Shown here: in pieces, positions 48,546-60,538 of the stretch
How the letters are laid out: each line of letters opens with the position of its first letter
How positions within the stretch are numbered: position 1 is the stretch's first letter
Assembly (NCBI GenBank): GCA_020284085.1
Contig: JACEVL010000202.1
Span: forward strand, 637,501-701,500
Source of the DNA: Aporrectodea caliginosa
Lineage: Eukaryota > Annelida > Clitellata > Crassiclitellata > Lumbricidae
Direction of reading: 5' to 3'
Length of the DNA: 64,000 nucleotides
Translations under genes and position numbers: made by a program
Notes under the pieces: model-generated
What the model was told of the DNA's origin: nothing
What the model saw: the letters and a program-made list of their open reading frames with translations, nothing else
Databases searched by the model: none

Positions 48546-49228
48546 CGCGCCGATCAGTAAGTTGTTATCGCAGCCCTATACGCTTACTTACTTACTTATA
48601 TTAAGACGTACGAACGAACGGGATGGCGCCGAAACATTAAACCCTCTCTACGTTCGATAAATCGAATCAAAACTCAACAAATATCTGTTTTCCCGACTTC
48701 GGCTGCACCGAAGAATATTGTCGTAAACGATTAATTTGATGACTTTTTCGAATATCGGTCGAAATTTCAGACGAAATCCACGGATCGCACCGAGATCACA
48801 ACAATCGCCATTTGACATTAAACGCCAAAACTAGGTCAAGTCCACAACTCCGCATGCGTCGTAACCTAGAAACTCAGTGACACAGTTATAAATCGGTCGG
48901 TGCCTGGTTCGAAACGCAGAATTAATATTTGCACCGAATGGCTTCTGCGTCATTGTAGCTCAAGACTGCTTTTACGAACGTGGAAGGTAGCTTATAGAAC
49001 AGGACATCAAGTTCCATGGTACAGTTTGGTAGATGCAGAAGAATAACGGACGAATATGCCGAGAGCACGCTCCCAATAATAGTAAATAGAAGCCCTGATC
49101 GAGGCGGCCACGGGTAGGCTATGAAGTGTTAGCAACTACATTTAGGGCCTATAGCCACGATCGGCATATACGAGGGCGGATGTCCAGTCCTCTCCCTCTC
49201 CCTCTCCGCCTCATTAATTTACAATGTA

Positions 49229-49345
<117 letters not shown>

Positions 49346-49394
49346 TGTTGTACAGCTAGGCCATAGTGTTTTTTAGTTTACTATTTACTAACTT

Positions 49395-49508
49395 TTTCGC
49401 TACTATTTGATAATTGTAATTGTAATTGTATAACTGTATAGTCTTGTATGTACAGCGCCGTGCGTTTGCCAGCGTTTAATAAAGAACACACTTACTTACT
49501 TACTTACT
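49395..49508 (+). mobile_element. SINE 3' fragment with (TTAC)n tail
   Basis: TGTACAGCGCCGTGCGTTTG followed by CCAGCGTTTAATAAAGA matches the 3' end of the 29868-30134 SINE, with a TTAC tail. Confidence 0.65.
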
Positions 49509-50304
49509 CTCTGCGCGTAGGTGTGTGTGTGCGTGTGGGTCTGTGTAGGTAATGGTGTCTATAGGTGGTGTATGCATTCATACAACACAGCTATGTGCCT
49601 ATAGGTCACACTATTAGGCCTACTTTTGATTTGTCAAGCGTTTCTAGTCTTTTGGGTAAAGTTTAAGAAATAAGAGATGAACGTCAATGCATGTTTGGTT
49701 CGTATGTACGTAACGTAGTATGAGCATAGTTTGTTTGCTCAGGTGATTCATAATCACCACATATAGCCTATTATATACAAACAGTGTTCCATATACACCC
49801 TCCCACCACAACCAGCTATAGCCTACCGTCATCTTGCTGTACTGATCACATAGTAGGCCTAAGTAGGCCTCTGTCCAGCGGGACTTGTCCTTTTACGAGT
49901 GCCTATTGAACCATAAAACTGTTGTCATAATTTACTACTTGGTGTAATTCTTATTCACTATTAAAAATTAACACATGAGCTGCATGTATTCATTCTGGGG
50001 AACAATAAAAATGTCTTATGTCTTATATGTTTCCACTGGATTAGCAGCTAGGGCAGTCGCTATAGAAAAACATTTAGGCCTACATTCATCATGCTACCAG
50101 TAACTTGCTAGCGCCACGTGCTCGTTCAGACGAACCATCTAGACCTATCTATCAGTGGAATATGGCTCTGGTATATAGGCCTATATGAACACTCTTTCAT
50201 CAGAAATTTTATTCCTGCGGTCGTTTGTCTCCCCTCACTGCTGCCATGCACAAGTCACAACCATCGTATAGTCACTAAGTGGCATAAATAATGTCAGTGC
50301 ATAA

Positions 50305-50840
50305 TAGAGAGTGACATGGGGAGACAATCTCGTCCCCATCCCCGCCCCGCAACAAGTAAGTCTTCCCCATCCCCGCCCCATCCCCGCAGGGTTTGTCCCC
50401 ATCCCCGCAGGGTTTGTCCCCCATCCCCACCCCATCCCCGCAGGACGACATCGCATTCCCCGCAAAAGTTTACACCAATTAAAATTTAAAAAATAATATA
50501 TTTTAGCGTACAAAGCTATTTGTATTGCTGACTTCATTAGTCTGTAATTATCTTATCGACACTTTGTATTAACCAAGTCTTGACCATTTCTGACTAGAAG
50601 GCTTCAGGAAATAAGAAAATCTCCTTATCAGCTCTCAAGTTCTTAACATCACCCGGGTTTCTTGCCGGCTCATTCCCCATTACCGCGGTATTACCGCGAG
50701 AGTAAACCCCATTACCGCGGTATTACCGCAATTGTTGTCCCCATTACCGCGGTATTACCGCAATTGTTGTCCCCATTACCGCGGGATTTACCGCGGTTAC
50801 CGCGGTTTTCCCGCGGGGAAATTCCCCATGTCACTCTCTA
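50305..50840. mobile_element. hAT element built of CCCCATCCCCGC and ATTACCGCGG repeats
   Basis: Inverted ends TAGAGAGTGACATGGGGA, flanked by an exact GTGCATAA duplication (50297-50304, 50841-50848). The left interior repeats CCCCATCCCCGCAGGGTTTG; the right interior repeats CCATTACCGCGGTATTACCG. No coding sequence is visible. Confidence 0.87.
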
Positions 50841-52194
50841 GTGCATAATGCATTACTCTGTTAACCAGGCCATCTGCTAACGGTCTGTTTTTGGGGCCAG
50901 AGCCATTGCACCAGTAAGCCGACATACTTATGCTTGGAGAGCTTGTCTACTAGACGTAAACGTCTATAACGAAGCAAGGTCGCTGCCGTCTAGAGGTCTA
51001 GTCACGCAGGGCAATGAACTCTCGAGGACAACTTAAATTATAATGTAAAAATAGGCGGGCAACAACCCCGAACCCCAAAGTAATGAAAGGAACTAGGAGC
51101 TAAAAGTAGCATACGAGGCGACGTGTGTGCAGTGATGTGTATTATATAGCTAAGCCTACACTGCAGAAGAGCAGTGCTGACGATAGAAAAAGAAGCATGG
51201 CTGCTAAAGGAACGCAGCTGGCTCAGCCATAAACAAAGGCAAGACACGCTAGGTCGACGTCAACGACCTGTTAACAGCAGCAGAAAGATCAATAATATGT
51301 TGAATACTAGAAAATAGCACTAGGTCCTGTGACATTTTCTGTCCAATCATTTTGTTCTGATACCGACGCGAAGCCAAAATTAAGGTCAGAGGAGAAAAGT
51401 CCCCAAAAAGTTATGGCACCAGATCGGCTGCTGCGTTGCTTAGTGTCGAACGTGTATTTGTCACGGCGGTTGCTACGGTATGGGGAGGGTGGTTCTCAAT
51501 TCTGTCACATTCCGCTCCTGTTCATAAAACATGACTTTGACTTGGCCAACCACGTCAATGACTCACTAGGCACGTTCCACTACTGTTTGGAACTTGGTTC
51601 AGACCTGACAGTAGCCTAATAATAACTCCATGTGTTCATACTGATGTCAAACATGAGCAAGCAAAATAACTGTTGTGGATCACACCGGCTCTGGTTTATA
51701 CACAGTAGACATGTCAGACATCCTATTTAACAGGAGTTATAACGCTGCTTTAGAAAACAAAGAATATGCAGCATAACATTTACAATAAACGTTTCATAAA
51801 GGTAAATCTTCTGTAATAATAGTCCCAGGGTAAATACGTTCGACCAGTAGGGTCATGGATGTGAAAGTTCTGTCCCACCCTAAAAAAAGTAGGTAGAGCA
51901 CTTCAAATCTGCTCACTCCTGTTCAACTTCAACATGAGGTGCGCCGTGTTCATCTCGAATATATTTGACGTGGTAGTGGAGAAGAGATGAACAAATGGCA
52001 GATGTAACGATCGAGTGACACCGTGGAATGTGGATTTTCTGTAACTTTCGTGTGTGGCATTTCATTACACAGAACATAAATCCTGAAATATCCGCTCTTT
52101 CAAACCATGAGTTTTTTGTGCCACATTTAACAATTGCACTTGTCGTCAAGCAGTCTAGCCAAATATAAATAACCAGTAGGTCAGTCACAAAGCA

Positions 52195-55100
52195 TCCGCT
52201 TTTTATCCATCTACTTTAACTTGCGGGAATCTTGATTGATTGCTTGCTTGCTTGCTTGCTTGCTTGAGCCACAGGCTAAAAAGTCAAATCTTGCGACGAC
52301 TAGTTCGATCACTTACAATCATTCAATCGTCGTGAAACTTGGCAGACAGACTCGCCCTCGCACACACTTCATTCTATCAAAATTTCAGCTCTCCCAAAAA
52401 AGGCTAGCTTATAGAATCGGGGACTCAACTTTTCGAATCGGGGAATCCTATTTTCCGACACGCAGCGTTGTGATTGGCCAGCGTTGCCATTGGCTGCAAC
52501 AGAAACGGGTGCGGTGCTTGATTAAGCGGACGCTATGTTGTAAAATGCTATATATTTGTAGAGGTAACTGCTTAATATGACGGATTATAGGATACTAGAT
52601 GGATATAGTAAAAAACTTTGTTTTTACTATTGGTTCTTTTTTATCCATCTAGTTTAACTTGCGGGAATCTTGCAATCTTGATTGCTTGAATGTTTGCTTG
52701 ATTGAGCCACAGGCTAAATAGTCAAATCTTGCGACGACTAGTTCGATCACTTACAATCATTCAATCGTCGTGAAACTTGGCATATAGACTCGCCCTCGCA
52801 CACACTTCATTCTATCAAAATTTCACCTCCCCCAAAAAGGCTAGCTTATAGAATCTGGGACTCAACTTTTCGAATCGGGGAATCCCCTTTTCCGATACGC
52901 ACCGTTGTGATTGGACAGCGTTGTGATTGGCTGCAACAATAATGGGCGCGCTGCCTCGTTCAGCGTGCTATGTTGTAAAATGAACGCGGACTATTTTCAG
53001 AGTACACGTTATAGGATACTAGATGGATATAGTAAAAAACTTTGTTTTTACGGGCTGTATTTTATTATCCATCTAGTTTAACTTGCAGGAATCTTGATTG
53101 CTTGCATCTTGCTTGATTGAATGTTTGAGCCACAGGCTAAAAAGTCAAATCTTGCGACGACTAGTTCGATCACTTACAATCATTCAATCGTCATGAAACT
53201 TGGCAGACAGACTCGCCCTCGCACACACTTCATTCTATCAAAATTTCAGCTCCCCCAAAAAAGGCTAGCTTATAGAATCGGGGACTCAACTTTTCGAATC
53301 GGGGAATCCCCTTTTCCCACACGCAGCGTTGTGATTGGCCAGCGTTGCCATTGGCTGCAACAGAAACGGGTGCGGTGCTTGATTAAACGGACGCTATGTT
53401 GTAAAATGCTATATATTTGTAGAGGTAACTGCTTAATATGACGGATTATAGGATACTAGATGGATATAGTAAAAACTTTGTTTTTACTATTGGTTCTTTT
53501 TATTTATCCATCTACTTTAACTTGCGGGAATCTTGATTGATTGCTTGCTTGCTTGCTTGCTTGCTTGAGCCACAGGCTAAAAAGTCAAATCTTGCGACGA
53601 CTAGTTCGATCACTTACAATCATTCAATCGTCGTGAAACTTGGCAGACAGACTCGCCCTCGCACACACTTCATTCTATCAAAATTTCAGCTCCCCAAAAA
53701 AGGCTAGCTTATAGAATCGGGGACTCAACTTTTCGAATCGGGGAATCCTATTTTCCGACACGCAGCGTTGTGATTGGCCAGCGTTGCCATTGGCTGCAAC
53801 AGAAACGGGTGCGGTGCTTGATTAAACGGACGCTATGTTGTAAAATGAACGCGGACTATATATTTGTAGAGGTAACTGCTTCATAAGACGCATTATAGGA
53901 TACTAGATGGATATAGTAAAAAACTTTGTTTTTACGGGCTGTATTTTATTTTATTATCCATCTAGTTTAACTTGCGGGAATCTTGCTTGCTTGCTTGCTT
54001 GATTGCTTGGTTGAGCCACAGGCTAAAAAGTCAAATCTTGCGACGACTAGTTCGATCACTTACAATCATTCAATCGTCGTGAAACTTGGCAGACAGACTC
54101 GCCCTCGCACACACTTCATTCTATCAAAATTTCAGCTCCCCAAAAAAGGCTAGCTTATAGAATCGGGGACTAAACTTTTCGAATCTGGGAATCCCCTTTT
54201 CCGAAACGCAGCGTTGTGATTGGCCAGCGTTGTGATTGGCTGCAACAATAATTGGGCGCGCTGCCTCGTTAAGCGTGCTATGTTGTAAAATGAACGCGGA
54301 CTATTTTCAGAGTACACGTTATAGGATACTAGATGGATATAGTAAAAACTTTGTTTTTACGGGCTGTATTTTATTTATCCATCTAGTTTAACTTGCGGGA
54401 ATCTTGATTGCTTGCATCTTGATTGATTGAGCCACAGGCTAAATAGTCAAATCTTGCGACGACTAGTTCGATCACTTACAATCATTCAATCGTCGTGAAA
54501 CTTGGCAGACAGACTCGCCCGCGCACACACTTCATTCTATCAAAATTTCAGCTCCCCAAAAGAGGCTAGCTTATAGAATCGGGGACTAAACTTTTCGAAT
54601 CGGGGAATCCCCTTTTCCGATACGCACCGTTGTGATTGGCCAGCGTTGTGATTGGCTGCAACAATAATGGGTGCGCTGCCTCGTTAAGCGTGCTATGTTG
54701 TAAAATGAACGCGGACTATTTTCAGAGTACACGTTATAGGATACTAGATGGATATAGTAAAAAACTTTGTTTTTACGGGCTGTATTTTTTATCCATCTAG
54801 TTTAACTTGCGGGAATCTTGCTTGATTGCTTGCATCTTGCTTGATTGATTGAGCCACAGGCTAAAAAGTCAAATCTTGCGACGACTAGTTCGATCACTTA
54901 CAATCATTCAATCGTCGTGAAACTTGGCAGATAGACTCGCCCTCGCACACACTTCATTCTATCAAAATTTCAGCTCCCCCAAAAGAGGCTAGCTTATAGA
55001 ATCGGGGACTAAACTTTTCGAATCGGGGAATCCCCTTTTCCGATACGCAGCGTTGCCATTGGCCAGCGTTGTCATTGGCTGCAACAGAAACGGGCGCGCT

Positions 55101-57560
55101 GCCTGATTAAACGGACGCTATGTTGTAAAATGAACGCGGATATATTTGTAGAGGTAACTGCTTAATATGACGGATTATAGGATACTAGATGGATATAGTA
55201 AAAAACTTTGTTTTACTACGGGTTCTTTTTATTATCCATCTACTTTAACTTGCGGGAATCTTGCTTGCTTGGTTGCTTGATTGATTGAGCCACAGGCTAA
55301 AAAGTCAAATCTTGCGACGACTAGTTCGATCACTTACAATCATTCAATCGTCGTGAAACTTGGCAGATAGACTCGCCCTCGCACACACTTCATTCTATCA
55401 AAATTTCAGCTCCCCCAAAAAGGCTAGCTTATAGAATCGGGGACTCAACTTTTCGAATCGGGGAATCCCCTTTTCCGAAACGCAGCGTTGCCATTGGCCA
55501 GCGTTGCCATTGGAAACGGGCGCGCTGCAACATTAAAACGGGCGCGCTGCATCATTAAACTCTATCAAAATTTACCCATGCTATGTCGTAAAATGAACGC
55601 GGACTATATATTTGTAGAGGTAACTGCTTCATAAGACGCATTATAGGATACTAGATGGATATAGTCGGGGAAAAAACTTTGTTTTTACGGGCTGTATTTT
55701 ATTTATCCATCTAGTTTAACTTGCGGGGAATCATTGTTTGCTTGCTTGCTTGATTGAGCCACAGGCTAAAAAGTCAAATCTTGCGACGACTAGTTCGATC
55801 ACTTACAATCATTCAATCGTCGTGAAACTTGGCAGATAGACTCGCCCTCGCACACACTTCATTCTATCAAAATTTCAGCTCCCCCAAAAAAGGCTAGCTT
55901 ATAGAATCGGGGACTCAACTTTTCGAATCGGGGAATCCCCTTTTCCGATACGCAGCGTTGCCATTGGCCAGCGTTGCCATTGGTCGCAACAGAAACGGGT
56001 GCGCTGCCTCATTAAACGCATGCTATGTCGTAAAATGAACGCGGACTATATTTGTAGAGGTGCTTCGTTATAGGATACTAGATGGATATAGTAAAAACTT
56101 TGTTTTTACGGGCTGTATTTTATATCCATCTAGTTTAACTTGCGGGAATCTTGCTTGCTTGCTTGCTTGATTGAGCCACAGGCTAAAAAGTCAAATCTTG
56201 CGACGACTAGTTCGATCACTTACAATCATTCAATCGTCGTGAAACTTGGCAGATAGACTCGCCCTCGCACACACTTCATTCTATCAAAATTTCAGCTCCC
56301 CCAAAAAGGCTAGCTTATAGAATCGGGGACTCAACTTTTCGAATCGGGGAATCCCCTTTTCAGCGTTGCCATTGGCCACGTTGCCAGCAACGCCTCATTG
56401 CATGCTATGTTGTAAAATGATTGCTGCATCTAGTTTAACTTGCGGGAATCTTGCTTCTTGCTTGCTTGATTGAGCCACAGGCTAAAAAGTCAAAGTCGAC
56501 GACTAAATGAACACGGACAATCATTATATTTGATAGACTCGCCCTCGTAACTTCATTCTATCAAAATTTCAGCTCCCCCAAAAAACGCTAGCTTATATCG
56601 GGGATACTAGATGGATATAGTAAAAAAACTTTGTGATTTTACGGGCTGTATTTTTATTATCGCATCTAGGATACTAGATGGATATTAAAAAACTTTGTTT
56701 TTACTATTGGGTATTTTTATTATCCATCTAGTTTATCTTGAATCTTGCTTGCTTTTGCTTGAGCCACAGGCTAAAAAGTCAAATCTTGCGACGACTAATT
56801 CGATCACTTACAATCATTCAATTGTCATGAAACTTGGCAGATAGACTCGCCCTCGCAGACACTTCATTCTATCAAAATTTCAGCTCCCCAAAAAGGCTAG
56901 CTTATAGAATCGGGGACTCAACTTTTCGAATCGGGGAATCCCCTTTTCCGATACGCAGCGTTGCCATTGGCCAGCGTTGCCATTGGCCGCAACAGAAACG
57001 GGTGCGCTGCCTCATTAAACGCATGCTATGTCGTAAAATGAACGCGGACTATATATTTGTAGAGGTAACTGCTTCGTAAGACGCATTATAGGATACTAGA
57101 TGGATATAGTAAAAAACTTTGTTTTTACAGGCTGTATTTTTATCCATCTAGTTTAACTTGCGGAAATCTTGCAATCTTGCTTGCTTGCTTGAGCCACAGG
57201 CTAAAAAGTCAAATCTTGCGACGACTAATTCGATCACTTACAATCATTCAATCGTCATGAAACTTGGCAGATAGACTCGCCCTCGCAGACACTTCATTCT
57301 ATAAAAATTTCAGCTCCCCAAAAAGGCTAGCTTATAGAATCGGGGACTCAACTTTTCGAATCGGGGAATCCCCTTTTCCGATACGCAGCGTTGCCCTCAT
57401 TGGCCAGCGTTGCCATTGGCCGCAACAGAAACAGGCGGCGCTGCCTCATTAAACGAACGCTATGTTGTAAAATGAACGCGGACTATTTTCAGAGTACACG
57501 TTATAGGATACTAGATGGATATAGTAAAAAACTTTGTTTTTACGGGCTGTATTTTATTCA
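52195..57560. repeat. Satellite array, 13 copies of a unit of about 430 bp
   Basis: The landmark GAGCCACAGGCTAAA starts at 52266, 52704, 53127, 53567, 54013, 54429, 54851, 55287, 55756, 56173, 56472, 56761 and 57191. Intervals are mostly 416-446 bp; copies 10 and 11 are shortened to about 290-300 bp and scrambled, and copy 8 carries an extra 30-40 bp. Each unit runs from TATCCATCTAGTTTAACTTG through a TTGC microsatellite, the landmark, two GAATCGGGGA boxes, two ATTGG boxes and ends CTAGATGGATA, the inverse of the start. A hairpin GTAAAAA-CTTTG-TTTTTAC follows. Two unit types alternate irregularly, with either TTTGTAGAGGTAACTGC or TTTTCAGAGTACACG before the end. Confidence 0.95.
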
Positions 57561-58072
57561 GCGATTTAATCTAACAGTGTACCTTGCGTAATTTTTGTAA
57601 GCAAGGGCAAGTCTGCAACTTTCCCAAGGTGAACAACAGAAGCAAGAGATACCCCACCATGGATCTAAAACACTTGCCAACAGTGCCACTGAACTAAACT
57701 CACTTGCATAACAGACAACAAAAAACCATATTCCAACTGTGTAAAATAAAACTGAACTGGATCAGTCACATTTATAAAATGTAAATATAAGTATTGTAGT
57801 ACTTATTTTAATGACTTAATAACTCTGAAACAGACATGACTAAAATCTTACAAGTGAGAAGCATTTAAAAGCTACCACTGGCCTAGAGCACAATAAATTT
57901 GCTTAGCGCCATTGTGAACACCTCGAGCTATTGAAGCATTTAAACAGCAAAAAATATGACCAGAAATCACAAGTGAAACAACTGTTCATCTTCTTTCCTG
58001 CGTGAGTTTCACAGGGTCAACCTCTGCCCTGGCAAATAACACAAACGCATTGAAGATGCCAGTGTTAAAATG
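57561..58072 (-). other. Probable 3' UTR of the DPY19-like gene
   Basis: AT-rich, no coding. It directly follows the stop codon at 58073 on the minus strand and ends at the satellite border. Confidence 0.45.
57807..57812 (-). terminator. Candidate polyadenylation signal of the DPY19-like gene
   Basis: ATTAAA on the minus strand, 261 nt after the stop codon and before the satellite array. It is an accepted variant signal, but no cleavage site can be confirmed. Confidence 0.3.
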
Positions 58073-58225
58073 TCACAAAAGAACTAGATATATGCGAAAT
58101 GTTTTATTTTGAAAGACTAGCTTAAAGAACTGTGCGTATGCCTTGGTAGCGTAGCGTACTTCATGACAGAAGCGAGGGACATCTGATCTCACAAGACCTT
58201 CATCAGGAGATCCACTGTCAGGCAC
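58073..58225 (-). CDS. DPY19L3: DPY19-like C-mannosyltransferase, last exon
   Basis: This exon encodes the C-terminal 50 residues and a TGA stop. The sequence runs VPDSGSPDEGLVRSD, then VPRFCHEVRYATKAYAQFF, then KLVFQNKTFRIYLVLL. DPY19 proteins are multi-pass ER enzymes that transfer mannose from dolichol-phosphate-mannose to Trp of thrombospondin repeats. RFCxE and YFxxVFQNKTFxxY are conserved at their luminal C-terminus, and the FQNKTF wording favours DPY19L3 over DPY19L1. Acceptor TTCACAG, phase 0, matches the upstream exon. A candidate ATTAAA polyadenylation signal lies 261 nt downstream. Confidence 0.88.
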   Translation of the reverse strand: MPDSGSPDEGLVRSDVPRFCHEVRYATKAYAQFFKLVFQNKTFRIYLVLL

Positions 58226-58323
58226 CTGTGAACAAGAGAATGCCACAATTAATGCAAACATCACAACTTCGGAGATTTTTGTAACTCACACGCAAACATC
58301 TAACGTAAACACCTACAGATTGG

Positions 58324-58393
58324 TTAACCCTTTCAACCAGGCGTCCTGGGTTAACCAAACCGATATATCGGTTTCTCGGGTTGAAAGGGTTAA
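58324..58393. mobile_element. 70-bp palindromic element with TTAA-CCCTTTCAACC ends (piggyBac-like)
   Basis: TTAACCCTTTCAACC and GGTTGAAAGGGTTAA are perfect inverted ends. TTAA borders and a CCCTTT start are typical of piggyBac-type elements. The centre holds an 18-bp perfect palindrome AAACCGATATATCGGTTT. It lies in the last DPY19-like intron. Only 70 bp long, so it is a minimal derivative or a chance hairpin. Confidence 0.5.
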
Positions 58394-58599
58394 GATTCTT
58401 TGCATTAGAACCAGGTTTCCACCAGACCAGAAATTAGCATCTTGTTTTGAAGGCATTGTAATTTTGTAATTATAATTGGAAATACTTATGCTGCAGTTAA
58501 CATATAATGTGCCTCAGGCTGTTTTGAATTCTGTTGGACTTGTATCTGAGAATTAGCAAGCGCTTCTTACAGTACAAGCTATTCAGAGGCACTCTCAGC

Positions 58600-58931
58600 G
58601 TGACAGCCAGACCGATTAAGAAAGTCTTCAAGCAGTGGAGGAATAGGGTGGGACTCCAACCCAAATTTTACTGCGGATTGAGGGGGAAGGTCGTTCCATA
58701 AAGAAGGGCCTACAATGGCAGTTGGGCCATGGCAGTCCTTGCCTGGGGGACAAGGAGATCAAGTCGATCTGCAGATCGGATAGGGCAGGCAGAGACAGCA
58801 GAAAGAGGTTTGCACATTAGGTCACAAAGATATTTAGGGGCTATACCCTGTCGAGTTCTTGAATCCAAGAGCAGTAACTCAGTACCTTTTGTAATAGATA
58901 TGAGAGGCAACTGGAAGCCAATGTAGGGCAT
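58600..58931 (-). mobile_element. Non-LTR retrotransposon fragment with frameshift (DPY19-like intron)
   Basis: Minus-strand text DSRTRQGIAPKYLCDLM, RSADRLDLLVPQAR, then a stop; a shifted frame continues IVGPSLWNDLPPQSAV. This is the end region of a LINE reverse transcriptase with an inactivating frameshift. Confidence 0.75.
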
Positions 58932-59694
58932 CAGTCATGTAGGCTGAAATGTGGGAAAATCGAGGAAGATGGACATAATTATGAGCCTACACGTAGCTTT
59001 CGAGTTCAGAACAGACTGCAAGGAAAATAAGAGTACCTTGGGGAGCTCAGCTGGTAGTGAATACAATAGTTGATGCAACAACACATGACAACACATGAAG
59101 GCATGAACTATTGTTGTAAACATAGAAGAGGAAACTGATCTTCTAATGGCTTATGTGACAGTAAAAAGAGCGTGTGAGACTAAAGCAAAAACAAAATAAC
59201 ATCAAATTAGCCCTTAGTTACCAGTCAGCATCCATTCTAAAGACTTTAGTGAAACAAATGACATCATTGAATTGAAACTGATGACTAAAGCAGGGTCAGC
59301 ATGCAGCGTTTAAAGTGGGTGGGAACATTGTTCCCACTGCTCTTGAAATTCTTTGCTTGCGTTCCCACTGCTCACCATGCGATGGAACCTTGGTAACACA
59401 AGCGTTCCAATAAAACTCTTCTTTGGAGTTCACACTGCTCCCCAAACCACTTGAACTATTTACTGTCAATGGTTAAGCTCAGCCACCTCAAAGTCAAAAC
59501 GATATCATTACTGGCACAAAAGCTCATTTTACTTTGACATCGCTAACACTCAAAGTTATCAACATCACAAAAGCAACAGACAGGACTAGGAAAGGCCAGC
59601 CACATTTTCTAAAGCAGTTTGACTCAAGACTTCCCTGGAAACCTAAAACAGACATTTGAATATAATTAAATAAAACTAATAAATCCATACGTAC

Positions 59695-59850
59695 TATTCC
59701 ATTGTCTACGTCAATCAAATCAGGCAGTCTACAGCCATCCCGAGACGGTGCCAGACATATGCTGTCCTCAAGAATGATGTAATTGGAAGCATATTTGTGC
59801 AAAATCTTGTAGACATCCTCGGGTAAACGTCGCCCATAAATCTGGTAGAG
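59695..59850 (-). CDS. DPY19L3: DPY19-like C-mannosyltransferase, penultimate exon
   Basis: The 52-codon exon, phase 0 at both ends, encodes LYQIYGRRLPEDVYKILHKY, ASNYIILEDSIC, and DGCRLPDLIDVDNGI. The YQIYxRR, DYxILEDSIC and GCRLxDLxDxxNG blocks are the most conserved part of the DPY19 luminal domain. The acceptor follows a T-run and TTTAG; the donor is ATA followed by GTACGT, chosen because it keeps phase 0 with the last exon. Confidence 0.9.
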
Positions 59851-60084
59851 CTAAAAAAATAAATGCATTTATAACTGAAAAATTACTTTAACCAGCAAAC
59901 GAATTAGTCAGCAAGGAAGTAGCTTACAGCTAGTTACGTTATAATTGTTTGGCAGTTAGTTATAAGATATTGTATGAAGTGAAATAGAAATTATGGTAAG
60001 TGTCACTCAGTCATGGCCTTGGTTTGCTTTGGACTATCAGGTACTGAATATCAGTTGGACCCATGGCCTTGGATCTATGGTAAC

Positions 60085-60240
60085 TAAGCAAGTAAGTATA
60101 TTCTTTATTGAACAATTGCGAATCACACTTTGGTGTACAGACATCTTATAAACAAAGTTAAAAGTATGTAGCATCCTGGCAATCAATGTTTTTGCATCAA
60201 ATAATTTAGTTAGTAAATGAGTCAGTTTGTCAGCCGTTGT
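60085..60240 (-). mobile_element. Repeat with (GTAA)n end, copy 2 (DPY19-like intron)
   Basis: Second copy of the 19968-20130 repeat, same orientation. Confidence 0.65.
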
Positions 60241-60405
60241 CCCAAGTTTCTGTCTTAAACCATGGTCTTCGGTTTCTGTCTTCAGTCATGGTTTTAAGTG
60301 TCCTTGTCCATTGCTATGGGAATCTTTACTTAGCCATGGTCCTGGATGACTGCCCTCGTTTTACAACTACACATAAGTAAACGTAAGCAGTTATGCTACA
60401 CAGAC

Positions 60406-60538
60406 CTCTTTTGTCTTTTGTCGTAGATGCTTATCTTCGTAATGCGGATGGTTAGTAATCGGTCGACCAGTGCAGAGTTTTACTCCTGCCAGTAACTGCA
60501 TACTGCCTGTGAAAGATGCATTTGTTGCTGTGTTTGAC
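60406..60538 (-). CDS. DPY19L3: DPY19-like C-mannosyltransferase, internal exon (GSMQLLAG block)
   Basis: This 133-nt exon completes a Lys codon and encodes SNTATNASFTGSMQLLAGVK, LCTGRPITNHPHYED, and KHLRQKTKE. FxGSMQLLAGVKLCTG and TNHPHYED are conserved DPY19 luminal motifs. NAS is a potential glycosylation sequon. The acceptor is GCCACAG; the donor GAG followed by GTCTGT is weak, but the phase fits. Confidence 0.9.

Noticed and set aside
51913..52188. Minus-strand ORF of 91 codons
   Set aside because: No recognisable domain, no splice context, no supporting paralogue in the window. Left as a note only.
52236..57591. Similar ORFs of 60-114 codons in several satellite units
   Set aside because: The frame is broken by A-run length changes in most units and lies inside a tandem repeat. 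Similar peptides follow from similar DNA, not from coding selection.
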